From: RGIG7450 sp045648785
Lineage (GTDB): Bacteria > Bacillota > Clostridia > RUG12999
Reading direction: 5' to 3'
Assembly: GCA_045648785.1 (NCBI GenBank)
Contig: JAZROP010000007.1
Span: 1-35,677, forward strand
Length of the DNA: 35,677 nt
This document shows positions 7,534 through 14,816 of this stretch, one piece after another. Each line of letters opens with the position of its first letter. The first letter of the stretch is position 1. Under the pieces are notes generated by a model that saw nothing but the letters and a program-made list of their open reading frames with translations, made no database searches and had not been told where the DNA came from. Position numbers and translations under genes: made by a program.

Positions 7534-8481
7534 ATGATAGAATTGGCAAAACCAAGTATAGAATGTGTAGAGATTAAACCGGACAAAAGATACGGTAAGT
7601 TTGTTGTTGAACCACTTGATCGTGGTTATGGTATAACACTTGGCAACTCGCTGAGAAGAATACTTTTATCTTCGCTTGAAGGTTGCGCAGTAACATCCAT
7701 TAAAATTGACGGCGTTCAGCACGAGATTTCCAAAATGGATGGTGTAACCGAAGATGTAACAGAAATCGTTCTTAACCTTAAAAAGCTTATCATTAAGCTT
7801 CATTCTGACGGTCCTAAAACCTTAAGAATTGATGCAGCAGGCGAATGTGAGGTTAAAGCCGGTGATATCAAAATAGACAGTGATGTTGAAATTCTTAACC
7901 CCGACCTTCATATCGCAACACTTAATTCAGATGGAAGACTCTATATGGATATAGTTGTTGACAGAGGCAGAGGTTATGTAACAAACGACCAGAACAAAAA
8001 GCTTAACAAGCAGACAGCGGCAATCGGAACAATCTTTATGGATTCCAGCTATACTCCGGTAAATAAAGTTAACTACTTTGTAGGCACAACTCTTGATAAT
8101 AAGGATAAGCTTACTATTGAAGTGTGGACTAACGGAGTTATCGGACCCGATGAAGCTATTTCGACAAGCGCGCAGCTTATGATTGAATATCTCAACTTCT
8201 TTGTTGAATTGTCTGATAACGCTAAAACTACTGAAATAGTTATAGAAAAAGACAATGACAAGAAAGAAAAAGTTCTTGAGATGACAATTGAAGAGCTTGA
8301 TCTGTCAGTAAGAGCATATAACTGCTTAAAGCGTGCCGGCATCAATACGGTTGAAGACCTTATCAGCAGAACCGAAGGCGATATGATTAAGGTAAGAAAC
8401 CTCGGCCGCAAATCGCTTGACGAGGTAATTGGTAAGCTTCACGCACTGAAATTATCTTTACACAAAGAAGAAGATATATAA
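7534..8481 (+). CDS. rpoA: DNA-directed RNA polymerase subunit alpha
   Basis: Assembles RNA polymerase and contacts promoter DNA and activators. The 315 residues comprise the N-terminal dimerisation domain (KFVVEPLDRGYGITLGNSLR and RRILLSSLEGCAVTSI) and, after an acidic/lysine linker near 235-245, the C-terminal domain (IEELDLSVRAYNCLKRAGI, then MIKVRNLGRKSLDEVIGKL). I choose ATG 7534 with GAGGAGGG at 7516-7523; a TTG at 7525 would add three residues inside the spacer. A small GGGG/CCCC hairpin lies after the stop (about 8488-8501). Confidence 0.97.
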   Translation: MIELAKPSIECVEIKPDKRYGKFVVEPLDRGYGITLGNSLRRILLSSLEGCAVTSIKIDGVQHEISKMDGVTEDVTEIVLNLKKLIIKLHSDGPKTLRIDAAGECEVKAGDIKIDSDVEILNPDLHIATLNSDGRLYMDIVVDRGRGYVTNDQNKKLNKQTAAIGTIFMDSSYTPVNKVNYFVGTTLDNKDKLTIEVWTNGVIGPDEAISTSAQLMIEYLNFFVELSDNAKTTEIVIEKDNDKKEKVLEMTIEELDLSVRAYNCLKRAGINTVEDLISRTEGDMIKVRNLGRKSLDEVIGKLHALKLSLHKEEDI

Positions 8482-8539
8482 AATAACGGGGTTTTTGCCC
8501 CTTTACCAACAAATTGTTCAGAAAGGGAGGTTGGATATT

Positions 8540-8881
8540 ATGCCCGGAACAAGAAAATTAGGTCGCCAGACAGCACATAGAAAAATGTTGCTCCGCAACA
8601 TGGTGACATCACTTTTCGAACATGGTAGAATATCTACTACTGAAGCAAAAGCTAAAGAAATTCGCTGCATGGCGGATAAAATGATAACCCTGGGTAAAGA
8701 AAACACCCTGCACACAAAGCGCCAGGCGATTGCATATCTTACTGATAAAGATGTAGCTTTCAAACTTTTCAATGAAATAGCACCTAAATATGCTGACAGA
8801 GAAGGCGGCTACACAAGAGTAATTAAAGCAGCTCCCAGACGCGGCGATGCAGCTCCAATGGCTATCATTGAGCTTGTGTAA
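8540..8881 (+). CDS. rplQ: 50S ribosomal protein L17
   Basis: L17 is a large-subunit protein near the exit tunnel. The 113-residue product starts MPGTRKLGRQTAHRKMLLRN and ends with APRRGDAAPMAIIELV, both typical. ATG 8540 follows AAAGGGAGG (8522-8530); a longer frame from 8495 has no support. It is the last gene of the cluster. The ecfA-ecfT-truA-rplM-rpsI genes that often follow in Firmicutes are absent here. Confidence 0.96.
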   Translation: MPGTRKLGRQTAHRKMLLRNMVTSLFEHGRISTTEAKAKEIRCMADKMITLGKENTLHTKRQAIAYLTDKDVAFKLFNEIAPKYADREGGYTRVIKAAPRRGDAAPMAIIELV

Positions 8882-8891
8882 TTAAAAAAGG

Positions 8892-8923
8892 AAATCCGTT
8901 GGAATTTTTCCAACGGATTTTTT
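8892..8923 (+). terminator. Intrinsic terminator of the ribosomal cluster (bidirectional)
   Basis: AAATCCGTTGG (8892-8902) pairs perfectly with CCAACGGATTT (8910-8920), and a T-run follows. An A-run at 8884-8889 gives a U-tract on the other strand as well, so it can also end the convergent HAD gene. Confidence 0.93.
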
Positions 8924-8940
8924 GTTATTTGTTTAAAAGA

Positions 8941-9753
8941 TTAAATTAAGCCTTTGTCCAGCTTTTCAACTATATCAACCAGAACATGCTCGTGCAAGGA
9001 AACAGTAAGATTTTTGCAATGTTCAAGCAGCAATGGAGATCCGTCTGCAACGGCTAAACCTATGTCGGCAGCTTCAACAAACTCAATATCGTTTTCATTA
9101 TCTCCAACGGCAATAACACGATGATTTTCTCCGATAAGCTCTTTCAATCTGCGAAGAGCAGTACCCTTATTTACACCAAAAGGCAAAACTTCGTACAACC
9201 ATGAAGCACTTTGAGAAAACTGAAAATCTTTAAAAAAGGGCTGAGATTCAAAGTATCCGCGGACAACAGGCATATACTCATCAGCCATGGCACAAACTAT
9301 TTTAAGCCAAGGCTGTGGGACATCGGCAACAGAATCAATTTTTTTAAAAAGTCCGGACAATTGCTTGTAGCGTTTCATATTTCCCGGAATATCAGTTACT
9401 AGATACAATCCGTCAGGCGTATTAATCTCAATGTTTGCTTTAGGACACTTTTCTATAATGTCCGGAATTATGTGGGAAATAGTTGTGTCAAGAGGGGATA
9501 ACCACAGATATTTATTTTCAGAATAGTCGTAAATTGCTGCACCATTATAGCAAATTACCGGTGCATTAGGCATTAGCTGGTCAATTATTGATTGAGCAAC
9601 GGGCATCTGTCTTCCGGTTGCATATGTAAAAGTTCCGCCGTTATCCATAAAATATTTTGCAGCTGCCTTGTTTTCCTCGCTTATTATAAAAGAATAATCA
9701 ACAAGGGTGCCGTCAACATCGGTAATTAAAAGAATGTTTTGAAATTTTTTCAT
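8941..9753 (-). CDS. Cof-type HAD-superfamily phosphatase
   Basis: A 270-residue cytoplasmic hydrolase of the Cof/YidA group, which dephosphorylate sugar phosphates, FMN or related metabolites. Motif I is DVDGTLVDY, with nucleophile D12 and acid D14. CYNGAAIYD starts the C2 cap, and the C-terminus has GVNKGTALRRL and motif IV GDNENDIEF. The start MKKFQNILLITDVDGT at 9753 is preceded by AGGGGGA. A longer reading to 9840 adds a hydrophobic leader without a ribosome site and is rejected. The substrate cannot be told from sequence. Confidence 0.88.
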   Translation of the reverse strand: MKKFQNILLITDVDGTLVDYSFIISEENKAAAKYFMDNGGTFTYATGRQMPVAQSIIDQLMPNAPVICYNGAAIYDYSENKYLWLSPLDTTISHIIPDIIEKCPKANIEINTPDGLYLVTDIPGNMKRYKQLSGLFKKIDSVADVPQPWLKIVCAMADEYMPVVRGYFESQPFFKDFQFSQSASWLYEVLPFGVNKGTALRRLKELIGENHRVIAVGDNENDIEFVEAADIGLAVADGSPLLLEHCKNLTVSLHEHVLVDIVEKLDKGLI

Positions 9754-9844
9754 GATAAAGTCCCCCTGGCAATAAGAACCCGACCCGCTAACGCAATCAA
9801 AAATTACATGTATAAGCCACGAAATATTGATTGGTAACAATTAA

Positions 9845-9880
9845 AAAAACTTTCTGCAAATTTTGTGGCAGAAAGTTTTT
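9845..9880 (-). terminator. Intrinsic terminator of rpsT
   Basis: AAAAACTTTCTGC (9845-9857) and GCAGAAAGTTTTT (9868-9880) form a 13-bp stem. On the minus strand it is followed by a T-run. It lies just after the rpsT stop and isolates rpsT from the HAD gene. Confidence 0.9.
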
Positions 9881-9884
9881 GTAA

Positions 9885-10127
9885 TTAAGCGTTTTTGTTA
9901 AGAGCTTTTGTAAGACTGGATTTTTTTCTTGCAGCAGTGTTTTTGTGAAGAACACCTTTGCTTGCAGCCTGGTCAATTTTCTTAACTGCAGCTGTGTAGT
10001 TTTCCACTGTCTTATCAGCATCAAACTTCTTAATGCTTGTTTTAAGTGCGGATTTAACCATCTGATTCTGAAGAGTCTTAGCTTCAGCAACTTTTACTCT
10101 TTTTTTAGCAGATTTAATGTTTGGCAT
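9885..10127 (-). CDS. rpsT: 30S ribosomal protein S20
   Basis: S20 is a helical primary binder at the bottom of the 30S body. The 80-residue lysine/alanine-rich protein starts MPNIKSAKKRVKVAEAKT and contains KGVLHKNTAARKKSSLTKA, diagnostic of S20. The ATG at 10127 follows GAGGTGAG; a GTG three codons earlier overlaps that site. It is monocistronic, with its own promoter (10167-10195) and terminator. Confidence 0.96.
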   Translation of the reverse strand: MPNIKSAKKRVKVAEAKTLQNQMVKSALKTSIKKFDADKTVENYTAAVKKIDQAASKGVLHKNTAARKKSSLTKALNKNA

Positions 10128-10166
10128 GTTTCTCACCTCACAAATGTAGTCTCAATATGTACTAGT

Positions 10167-10195
10167 ATTATATCACAAACTTTTGGTAAATGCAA
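10167..10195 (-). promoter_or_regulatory. rpsT promoter
   Basis: On the minus strand, TTGCAT (10190-10195), a 17-base spacer and TATAAT (10167-10172). It lies about 40 bases upstream of the rpsT start. Confidence 0.85.
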
Positions 10196-10222
10196 GCTTT
10201 TTTTAAAAAAAATAAAAAACTA

Positions 10223-10251
10223 TTTACATTAATTTGAAAATATGATAAAAT
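10223..10251 (+). promoter_or_regulatory. tRNA-Arg promoter
   Basis: TTTACA (10223-10228), a 17-base spacer and TAAAAT (10246-10251). Predicted transcription would start only a few bases before the tRNA, as is common for single tRNA genes. Confidence 0.8.
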
Positions 10252-10261
10252 AACATGGTAG

Positions 10262-10336
10262 GTCTCGTTGGTCTAATGGATAAGATAGCAGATTCCGGTT
10301 CTGCTGATGTGGGTTCGATTCCTACACGGGACGCCA
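10262..10336 (+). tRNA. tRNA-Arg (anticodon CCG)
   Basis: A full cloverleaf can be drawn: acceptor GTCTCGT/ACGGGAC (one G-T), D stem GTCT/AGAT with loop AATGGATA, anticodon stem GCAGA/TCTGC with loop TTCCGGT (anticodon CCG at 10295-10297), variable loop TGAT, and T arm GTGGG/CCTAC with loop TTCGATT. The discriminator is G and the CCA end is encoded (10334-10336). It decodes CGG, a rare arginine codon in AT-rich genomes. It has its own promoter and terminator. Confidence 0.95.
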
Positions 10337-10338
10337 AG

Positions 10339-10366
10339 AAATCCGCACACTTTCGTGTGCGGATTT
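10339..10366 (+). terminator. tRNA-Arg terminator (probably bidirectional)
   Basis: AAATCCGCACAC (10339-10350), loop TTTC and GTGTGCGGATTT (10355-10366), followed by TCTTT. It starts three bases after the tRNA and also lies just beyond the convergent MATE gene stop. Confidence 0.9.
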
Positions 10367-10377
10367 TCTTTAACTAA

Positions 10378-11751
10378 TTATTCCCGATTTGCTAATGGTG
10401 ATATCGCCTCTGCTTTTAGTTTATTTACTTTTTCTTTTTTCCAAACGCCTGAGTAATAGAGAATGGTCACAAATAAAGCTTCGGCAATCCAGGAAACCAC
10501 CCAGCCTACGAACACTCCGTAATAGCCGAAATGTTGAGTAAGCAGTAGTGTTGCGACATATCTTGAAACTGCGCCGGACAGTGTGCATAGTACAAGCAGT
10601 TTCATTGCTGCAACTCCGCGGAAAAATGCGTGGAACAGGTTGTTAACCACATTAAAAAGAATAAATGGCTGGAAATACCGAATAAAAATTGTAGCATAAT
10701 TAAATGCCTGACCTGACGGAGAGTCAAAATACATTCCGCAAAGTCTGTCTGCAAATATTGAACACAGAACAATTATGGGAAGAACAAACACCATCCCCTG
10801 CAGAAATCCAACGGAAACTCCTTTTTTAAATTTGTAAAACTCTCTTGTGCCAAGACATTGAGCACTGTAACTGCTCACGGTTTTGGCAGAATTCTGATAT
10901 ACGGTTGTGCACATTCCCTGTATGCTTATGATAATGCTGTAGGAAGCGGTTGATGAACTTCCGAATCCATTTACAAGTGGTGAAATGAAGAAAGAAGCGA
11001 AATACATACAAAGTTGCTGAAACACAACGGGAAAAGAGTAGCTGACGGTTTCTTTTAAAATTCCCATATCATAGGACACTTTTTCTTCCGAAATTCCCAT
11101 TTCACGGAAACACTGCTGGAACTTGATTCCGTACAGAATGTTGCGGACAAGTGCGGCAAGAAGACTTAAAACAGCCAGCGAAGCAAGTCCGCCGTTAAAA
11201 TATTTCAGCACAATAAATTTGAGCAGGGTTGTGCCTATGGTTGTAACCAGAGAAACGACAAACGGATAACCGGTTATGCCAAGGGAGCTTAATATTGAAA
11301 TTGCCCACGAATTGACAGAAACAAGAAAATAGCCGGCAAGGAGTATTACATAATATGCCGAAGCAATTCCGTATATTTTGGAATCCACATTCAAAAGGGA
11401 GAAAATTGGTTTTCGCAGGATAATCATTAAAACTGACGAGAAGAATGACAGCACCAAAAGTGCAGCAACGGAAACATAAATGCCGTTTCGGAGTTTTGAA
11501 TAGTTTTTCTCACCGAAAAGCTTGGCAACATAAATGGAAAACCCCATGCCCCAACCCCAGAAAAATGAGCCAAAAAGGCTAAAAAAGGATGAGGTTGAAC
11601 CGGTTGCTGCGAGACCCGTTTCTCCGAGAAAACTCCCTGACAGCATACCATTTATCACATTGAAAGCCTGAGTTAAAAGGCCACTTAATACAAGCGGAAT
11701 GGCAAAAACAATAAAATTTTTGTAAATATTACCTTTGGTTAAATCTTTCAT
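10378..11751 (-). CDS. MATE-family multidrug/metabolite exporter
   Basis: A 457-residue inner-membrane protein with about 12 hydrophobic segments, the MatE two-fold repeat. Visible family features are the N-terminal KNFIVFAIPLVLSGLLTQAF, GETGLAATGSTSSFFSLFGS and the second-half FASFFISPLVNGFGSSSTAS. The family exports drugs or metabolites against Na+ or H+; the substrate is unknown. AAGGAG precedes the ATG. It is divergent from a DeoR regulator through overlapping promoters (11764-11813), so that regulator is the prime candidate for its control. Confidence 0.9.
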   Translation of the reverse strand: MKDLTKGNIYKNFIVFAIPLVLSGLLTQAFNVINGMLSGSFLGETGLAATGSTSSFFSLFGSFFWGWGMGFSIYVAKLFGEKNYSKLRNGIYVSVAALLVLSFFSSVLMIILRKPIFSLLNVDSKIYGIASAYYVILLAGYFLVSVNSWAISILSSLGITGYPFVVSLVTTIGTTLLKFIVLKYFNGGLASLAVLSLLAALVRNILYGIKFQQCFREMGISEEKVSYDMGILKETVSYSFPVVFQQLCMYFASFFISPLVNGFGSSSTASYSIIISIQGMCTTVYQNSAKTVSSYSAQCLGTREFYKFKKGVSVGFLQGMVFVLPIIVLCSIFADRLCGMYFDSPSGQAFNYATIFIRYFQPFILFNVVNNLFHAFFRGVAAMKLLVLCTLSGAVSRYVATLLLTQHFGYYGVFVGWVVSWIAEALFVTILYYSGVWKKEKVNKLKAEAISPLANRE

Positions 11752-11763
11752 GGCAAATTCTCC

Positions 11764-11792
11764 TTGACAGCTTTTTACAATAAAAGTATAAT
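11764..11792 (+). promoter_or_regulatory. Promoter of the DeoR-family gene
   Basis: TTGACA (11764-11769), 17 bases and TATAAT (11787-11792), a perfect sigma-A consensus. The start site would be near 11799, giving a leader of about 66 bases. Confidence 0.88.
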
Positions 11793-11813
11793 AAAATTAT
11801 CAACATTTTTCAA
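11785..11813 (-). promoter_or_regulatory. Promoter of the MATE gene, overlapping the opposite promoter
   Basis: On the minus strand, TTGAAA (11808-11813), 17 bases and TATACT (11785-11790). Its -10 box shares four base pairs with the -10 box of the opposite promoter, so the two should exclude each other. Confidence 0.75.
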
Positions 11814-11850
11814 TAAGGTTTAAAATTTAAAGAAATTCTCAACATTTATC
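11800..11850. repeat. Direct repeat pair, candidate operator
   Basis: TCAACATTTTTC (11800-11811) and TCAACATTTATC (11839-11850) differ at one of 12 positions and lie 39 bases apart. The first covers the -35 box of the MATE promoter and the start region of the regulator transcript. DeoR-family proteins often bind such repeats; the assignment is inferred. Confidence 0.5.
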
Positions 11851-11864
11851 AGGTGGAGGTGCCT

Positions 11865-12605
11865 ATGTTACAGAAAGAGAGAACGAATGCAATTATGCAT
11901 GTTTTGCAGGAAAACGGATATGTAACGGTGAAATTTTTGGTGGAAAAGCTTCATTACAGCAATGCCACAATCAACCGCGACCTGAATTTCCTGCAGAAGC
12001 AGAATCTTGTCAAACGCAGTTACGGCGGTGTGGAGATTGTTAAAACAAGAGGGGTCAGACTGCCGTTCAGATACCATAAGATGAAATCGGTAAAAACACT
12101 GCTTTCCAAAAGAGCTGCCGAAATGGTGAAAGACGGCGATGTGATTTTTATTGACGGCACCACAACCACCGAATATATGGGACATTTTCTTGAAAATAAA
12201 AAGGATATTACGGTGATTACCAACAATATGGCGCTTGTTATGCACCTTGCGGAAATGAGAATAAAAGTGATATGCCTCGGCGGGAGTGTGGCTGAAGTGC
12301 CTTTTATGCTTTGCGGAGAGGATACCCTTGAAAATGCATCAAACTACCACGCGGACAAATTTTTCTTTTCCAGCAAACATATTTCAATGCTGGGGATTAT
12401 TGATGCTCTTGGTTCTTATGGAGATATGCGGAGAAAAATGATGGAAAACTCAGACAAGGTGATTTATCTTGCTGACCACGAGAAAATAGGCGAAGTGAAG
12501 GGAAGGACTTTCAGTTTTAATGATGTTGATGTTGTGATTACGGATTTTGGATTTAGTGAAAGTGTAAAAGAAAAATATCCCGAGGTGGAGTTCGTAGAAA
12601 TATGA
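11865..12605 (+). CDS. DeoR-family transcriptional regulator
   Basis: A 246-residue sugar-phosphate-type regulator. Residues 1-60 form the DeoR winged helix (RTNAIMHVLQENGYVTVKFL, then YSNATINRDLNFLQKQNLVK). The rest is the DeoRC sensor domain, with FIDGTTTTEYMGHFL, VITNNMALVMHLAE and the end motif FNDVDVVITDFGF. ATG 11865 follows GGTGGAGGTG; a GTG at 11853 lies within that site. Most relatives sense a phosphorylated sugar. The divergent partner is a MATE exporter rather than a sugar operon, which is less usual. Confidence 0.88.
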   Translation: MLQKERTNAIMHVLQENGYVTVKFLVEKLHYSNATINRDLNFLQKQNLVKRSYGGVEIVKTRGVRLPFRYHKMKSVKTLLSKRAAEMVKDGDVIFIDGTTTTEYMGHFLENKKDITVITNNMALVMHLAEMRIKVICLGGSVAEVPFMLCGEDTLENASNYHADKFFFSSKHISMLGIIDALGSYGDMRRKMMENSDKVIYLADHEKIGEVKGRTFSFNDVDVVITDFGFSESVKEKYPEVEFVEI

Positions 12606-12647
12606 GTTTGCTCTGCTGGAATTCAAGAAAATTAAGGGTTTGATAAT

Positions 12648-12674
12648 AAAAAAGACGCCTGAAGGCGTCTTTTT
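12648..12674. terminator. Shared terminator between deoR-type gene and comM
   Basis: AAAAAAGACGCC (12648-12659), loop TGAA and GGCGTCTTTTT (12664-12674). There are A and T runs on both sides, so it works in both directions. The comM stop codon lies in its right flank. Confidence 0.9.
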
Positions 12675-14208
12675 ACATATGACTTAGTGTTTTATCAAGC
12701 GAGCGATAGTTTATCGCTTCGGCAATGTGGGTGTAATTTATGTCCTCGTCGCCGGCAAGGTCGGCAATTGTTCGGGCGACCTTTATTATGCGGGTATAAG
12801 CACGGGCAGACAGACCAAATTTTTTATAAGCAGCTTCCATGATGGTTTTTTCTGCATCACCAAGAGGACAAAATCTTTTAAGCTGTTCCGAAGAAAGGTC
12901 TGCATTGCAGTAAACACCTTCGCCTTGATATCGCTCAAGCTGTCGTTTTCTTGCGGCATTTACACGCCTGCGAATTTCTGCTGATGTTTCAGCTTTGCGC
13001 TCGTCAGTAAGCTTTTCGTATTTAACAGGCTCTACCGAAAGCTGAATATCTATCCTGTCCAGCAACGGACCGCTGATTTTTGAAAGATAGCGGTGAATTT
13101 GCTGAATTGAGCAGGTGCACTGATTTGTCGGGTCGCCAAAATATCCACAGGGACAAGGATTCATGGCTGCTATCAGAATGAAATTACTTGGATAAGTTAC
13201 TGTTGCGTTTACCCTTGATACCGTAACTTCGCCATCCTCAAGCGGTTGACGGAGAATTTCGAGAGCGTTTCTCGAAAATTCGGGAAACTCATCAAGAAAG
13301 AGAACGCCATTATGAGCGAGACTAACCTCGCCGGGCCTTGGAATTCTGCCGCCGCCGGTCAGTGCAGTTGCCGATAGGGAGTGATGCGGCGCTCTGAATG
13401 GGCGCACAGACATAAATGGTTTGTCCTTGGGAAGAGTACCGGCTATAGAATGAATTTTCGTAACCTCAAGAGCTTCGTCAAAGGTCATTGAAGGGAGAAT
13501 TGACGGAAGACTTCTTGCCAGCATGGTTTTACCTGAACCCGGAGGACCGGACATAATACAGTTGTGACCGCCTGCAGCGGCGATTTCAAGACCTCTTTTG
13601 ACAGACTCCTGCCCTTTGACATCGGCAAAGTCCGTGGCATATTTGATGTCCTCTGAAAAATAATCCTGTCCGTTTATGGTAAAAGGCTGAATTTCCTTGA
13701 TTCCTGATAAATGAACCAGAATATCCTGAATTGTCGTTGCGCCGAAGACGGATACATCCTTGACAACGGCAGCCTCCTGAGCATTTTCGGCAGGCAGAAT
13801 GAATTTGGCATAACCAAGCTCACGAGCGGCAATTACCATAGGGAGCACGCCTGGCAATGGTCTTAAGCTTCCGTCAAGAGAAAGCTCGCCGAAGAACATA
13901 TATCCGTCCGTAACTGACTGCGAAAGTGCGCCGGCACAGATTAAAACTGACAGTGCTATCGGCAGGTCAAAACCAGAACCCTCTTTCCGTATGTTTCCGG
14001 GAGCAAGGTTTACGGTCACTTTGCCCAGGGGAAAATCAAATCCGGCAGTTGATATTGCGGATAAAACGCGCTCGCGCGCTTCCTTTACAGAAGCGTCCGG
14101 CAAACCTACTATTTCAAATGCGCTTAAACCTGAGCTGACGGAACATTCAACCTCGACAGTATATCCGTCAATGCCTGAGATTCCGGCAGTAAAAATCTTT
14201 GAAACCAT
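12673..14208 (-). CDS. comM: Mg-chelatase-like AAA+ ATPase ComM/YifB
   Basis: A 511-residue protein of the YifB/ComM family; in transformable bacteria ComM is a hexameric helicase that extends branch migration of incoming DNA. The N-terminal Lon-protease-like domain (MVSKIFTAGISGIDGYTVEV and FEIVGLPDASVKEARERV) is followed by the AAA+ core with Walker A GPPGSGKT (221-228) and Walker B LFLDE (D307, E308). Cys353, 355, 365 and 367 form the conserved zinc-like cluster, and a C-terminal helical domain ends the protein. AAAGGA precedes the ATG. No other competence genes are visible. Confidence 0.92.
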   Translation of the reverse strand: MVSKIFTAGISGIDGYTVEVECSVSSGLSAFEIVGLPDASVKEARERVLSAISTAGFDFPLGKVTVNLAPGNIRKEGSGFDLPIALSVLICAGALSQSVTDGYMFFGELSLDGSLRPLPGVLPMVIAARELGYAKFILPAENAQEAAVVKDVSVFGATTIQDILVHLSGIKEIQPFTINGQDYFSEDIKYATDFADVKGQESVKRGLEIAAAGGHNCIMSGPPGSGKTMLARSLPSILPSMTFDEALEVTKIHSIAGTLPKDKPFMSVRPFRAPHHSLSATALTGGGRIPRPGEVSLAHNGVLFLDEFPEFSRNALEILRQPLEDGEVTVSRVNATVTYPSNFILIAAMNPCPCGYFGDPTNQCTCSIQQIHRYLSKISGPLLDRIDIQLSVEPVKYEKLTDERKAETSAEIRRRVNAARKRQLERYQGEGVYCNADLSSEQLKRFCPLGDAEKTIMEAAYKKFGLSARAYTRIIKVARTIADLAGDEDINYTHIAEAINYRSLDKTLSHM

Positions 14209-14233
14209 GGATAAATCCTTTCTGTATATTAAG

Positions 14234-14256
14234 AAAGCACCTTTTTAAGGTGCTTT
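14234..14256 (-). terminator. Terminator of veg
   Basis: AAAGCACCTT (14234-14243), loop TTT and AAGGTGCTTT (14247-14256). It sits between the veg stop and the comM start, so the two genes are at least partly separate units. Confidence 0.8.
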
Positions 14257-14259
14257 TTG

Positions 14260-14511
14260 TTAAGATGCTGTGGGTGCGTAAACGGCAATGTCAATGTTGT
14301 GAGTCAGAACATCAATATAGCTGAAAGCACTGCGACAGGATTCCCCTTCTTCTTTCTGGTCGAAGCGCACGACAAAAACATCAGGATATGTATTTTCAAT
14401 TACGCCTTTTCGTGTAATGAATTTCTGTCTGCCTTCTTTTGTAGTAATCCTTACGCGATTACCTATTCTTGATTCTATACCTTTTTTGATGAATTCAACT
14501 TTGTTGCCCAA
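14260..14511 (-). CDS. veg: Veg family protein
   Basis: An 83-residue protein. The core RKGVIENTYPDVFVVRFDQ, followed by SAFSYIDVLT, aligns well by eye with B. subtilis Veg, a small cytoplasmic protein linked to biofilm-matrix regulation. The start is inferred as TTG 14511 (MGNKVEFIKKGIESRIGNRV), preceded by GAAAGGGTGAT. An ORF extended to 14595 would run through the promoter and is rejected. It has its own strong promoter (14551-14579) and a terminator. Confidence 0.88.
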   Translation of the reverse strand: MGNKVEFIKKGIESRIGNRVRITTKEGRQKFITRKGVIENTYPDVFVVRFDQKEEGESCRSAFSYIDVLTHNIDIAVYAPTAS

Positions 14512-14550
14512 AATAATCACCCTTTCGGTAATATTTGACTTATTAAATAT

Positions 14551-14579
14551 AGTATAACACAATATATAGTAATTGTCAA
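14551..14579 (-). promoter_or_regulatory. veg promoter
   Basis: On the minus strand, TTGACA (14574-14579), 17 bases and TATACT (14551-14556). This fits the well-known strength of the veg promoter in Bacillus. Confidence 0.88.
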
Positions 14580-14687
14580 TAGCCAGGCGCAACAATATCT
14601 AGTATTTTTTTGTTAATATTTTAATATAATTGGAGCGATGCTCTGTCAAATGCTAAAAAATAACAGCGATCGGGGCGGTTAAATTTG

Positions 14688-14716
14688 TTGACTTTTACTG
14701 CGGGTGATGATATAAT
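14688..14716 (+). promoter_or_regulatory. Promoter of the SLH surface-protein gene
   Basis: TTGACT (14688-14693), 17 bases and TATAAT (14711-14716). The start would be near 14723, giving a leader of about 94 bases. Confidence 0.85.
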
Positions 14717-14722
14717 ATAATT

Positions 14723-14750
14723 GCGTGTTGTCGCCATAATCAAAACACGC
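14723..14750 (+). promoter_or_regulatory. 5'-terminal mRNA hairpin of the SLH gene
   Basis: GCGTGTT (14723-14729) pairs perfectly with AACACGC (14744-14750) around a 14-base loop. It begins at the predicted first base of the transcript. Such 5' hairpins often protect abundant mRNAs, which would suit a surface-layer protein; the role is inferred. Confidence 0.5.
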
Positions 14751-14816
14751 AGAATGTGTAATAAGTATTATTTAAATATTAAGCTGTACCAGGGCAGCAG
14801 ATTGGAGGAATTTACT

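Noticed and set aside
14721..14816. 32-residue extension before the SLH signal peptide
   Set aside because: It would start at the promoter itself and displace the signal peptide from the N-terminus.
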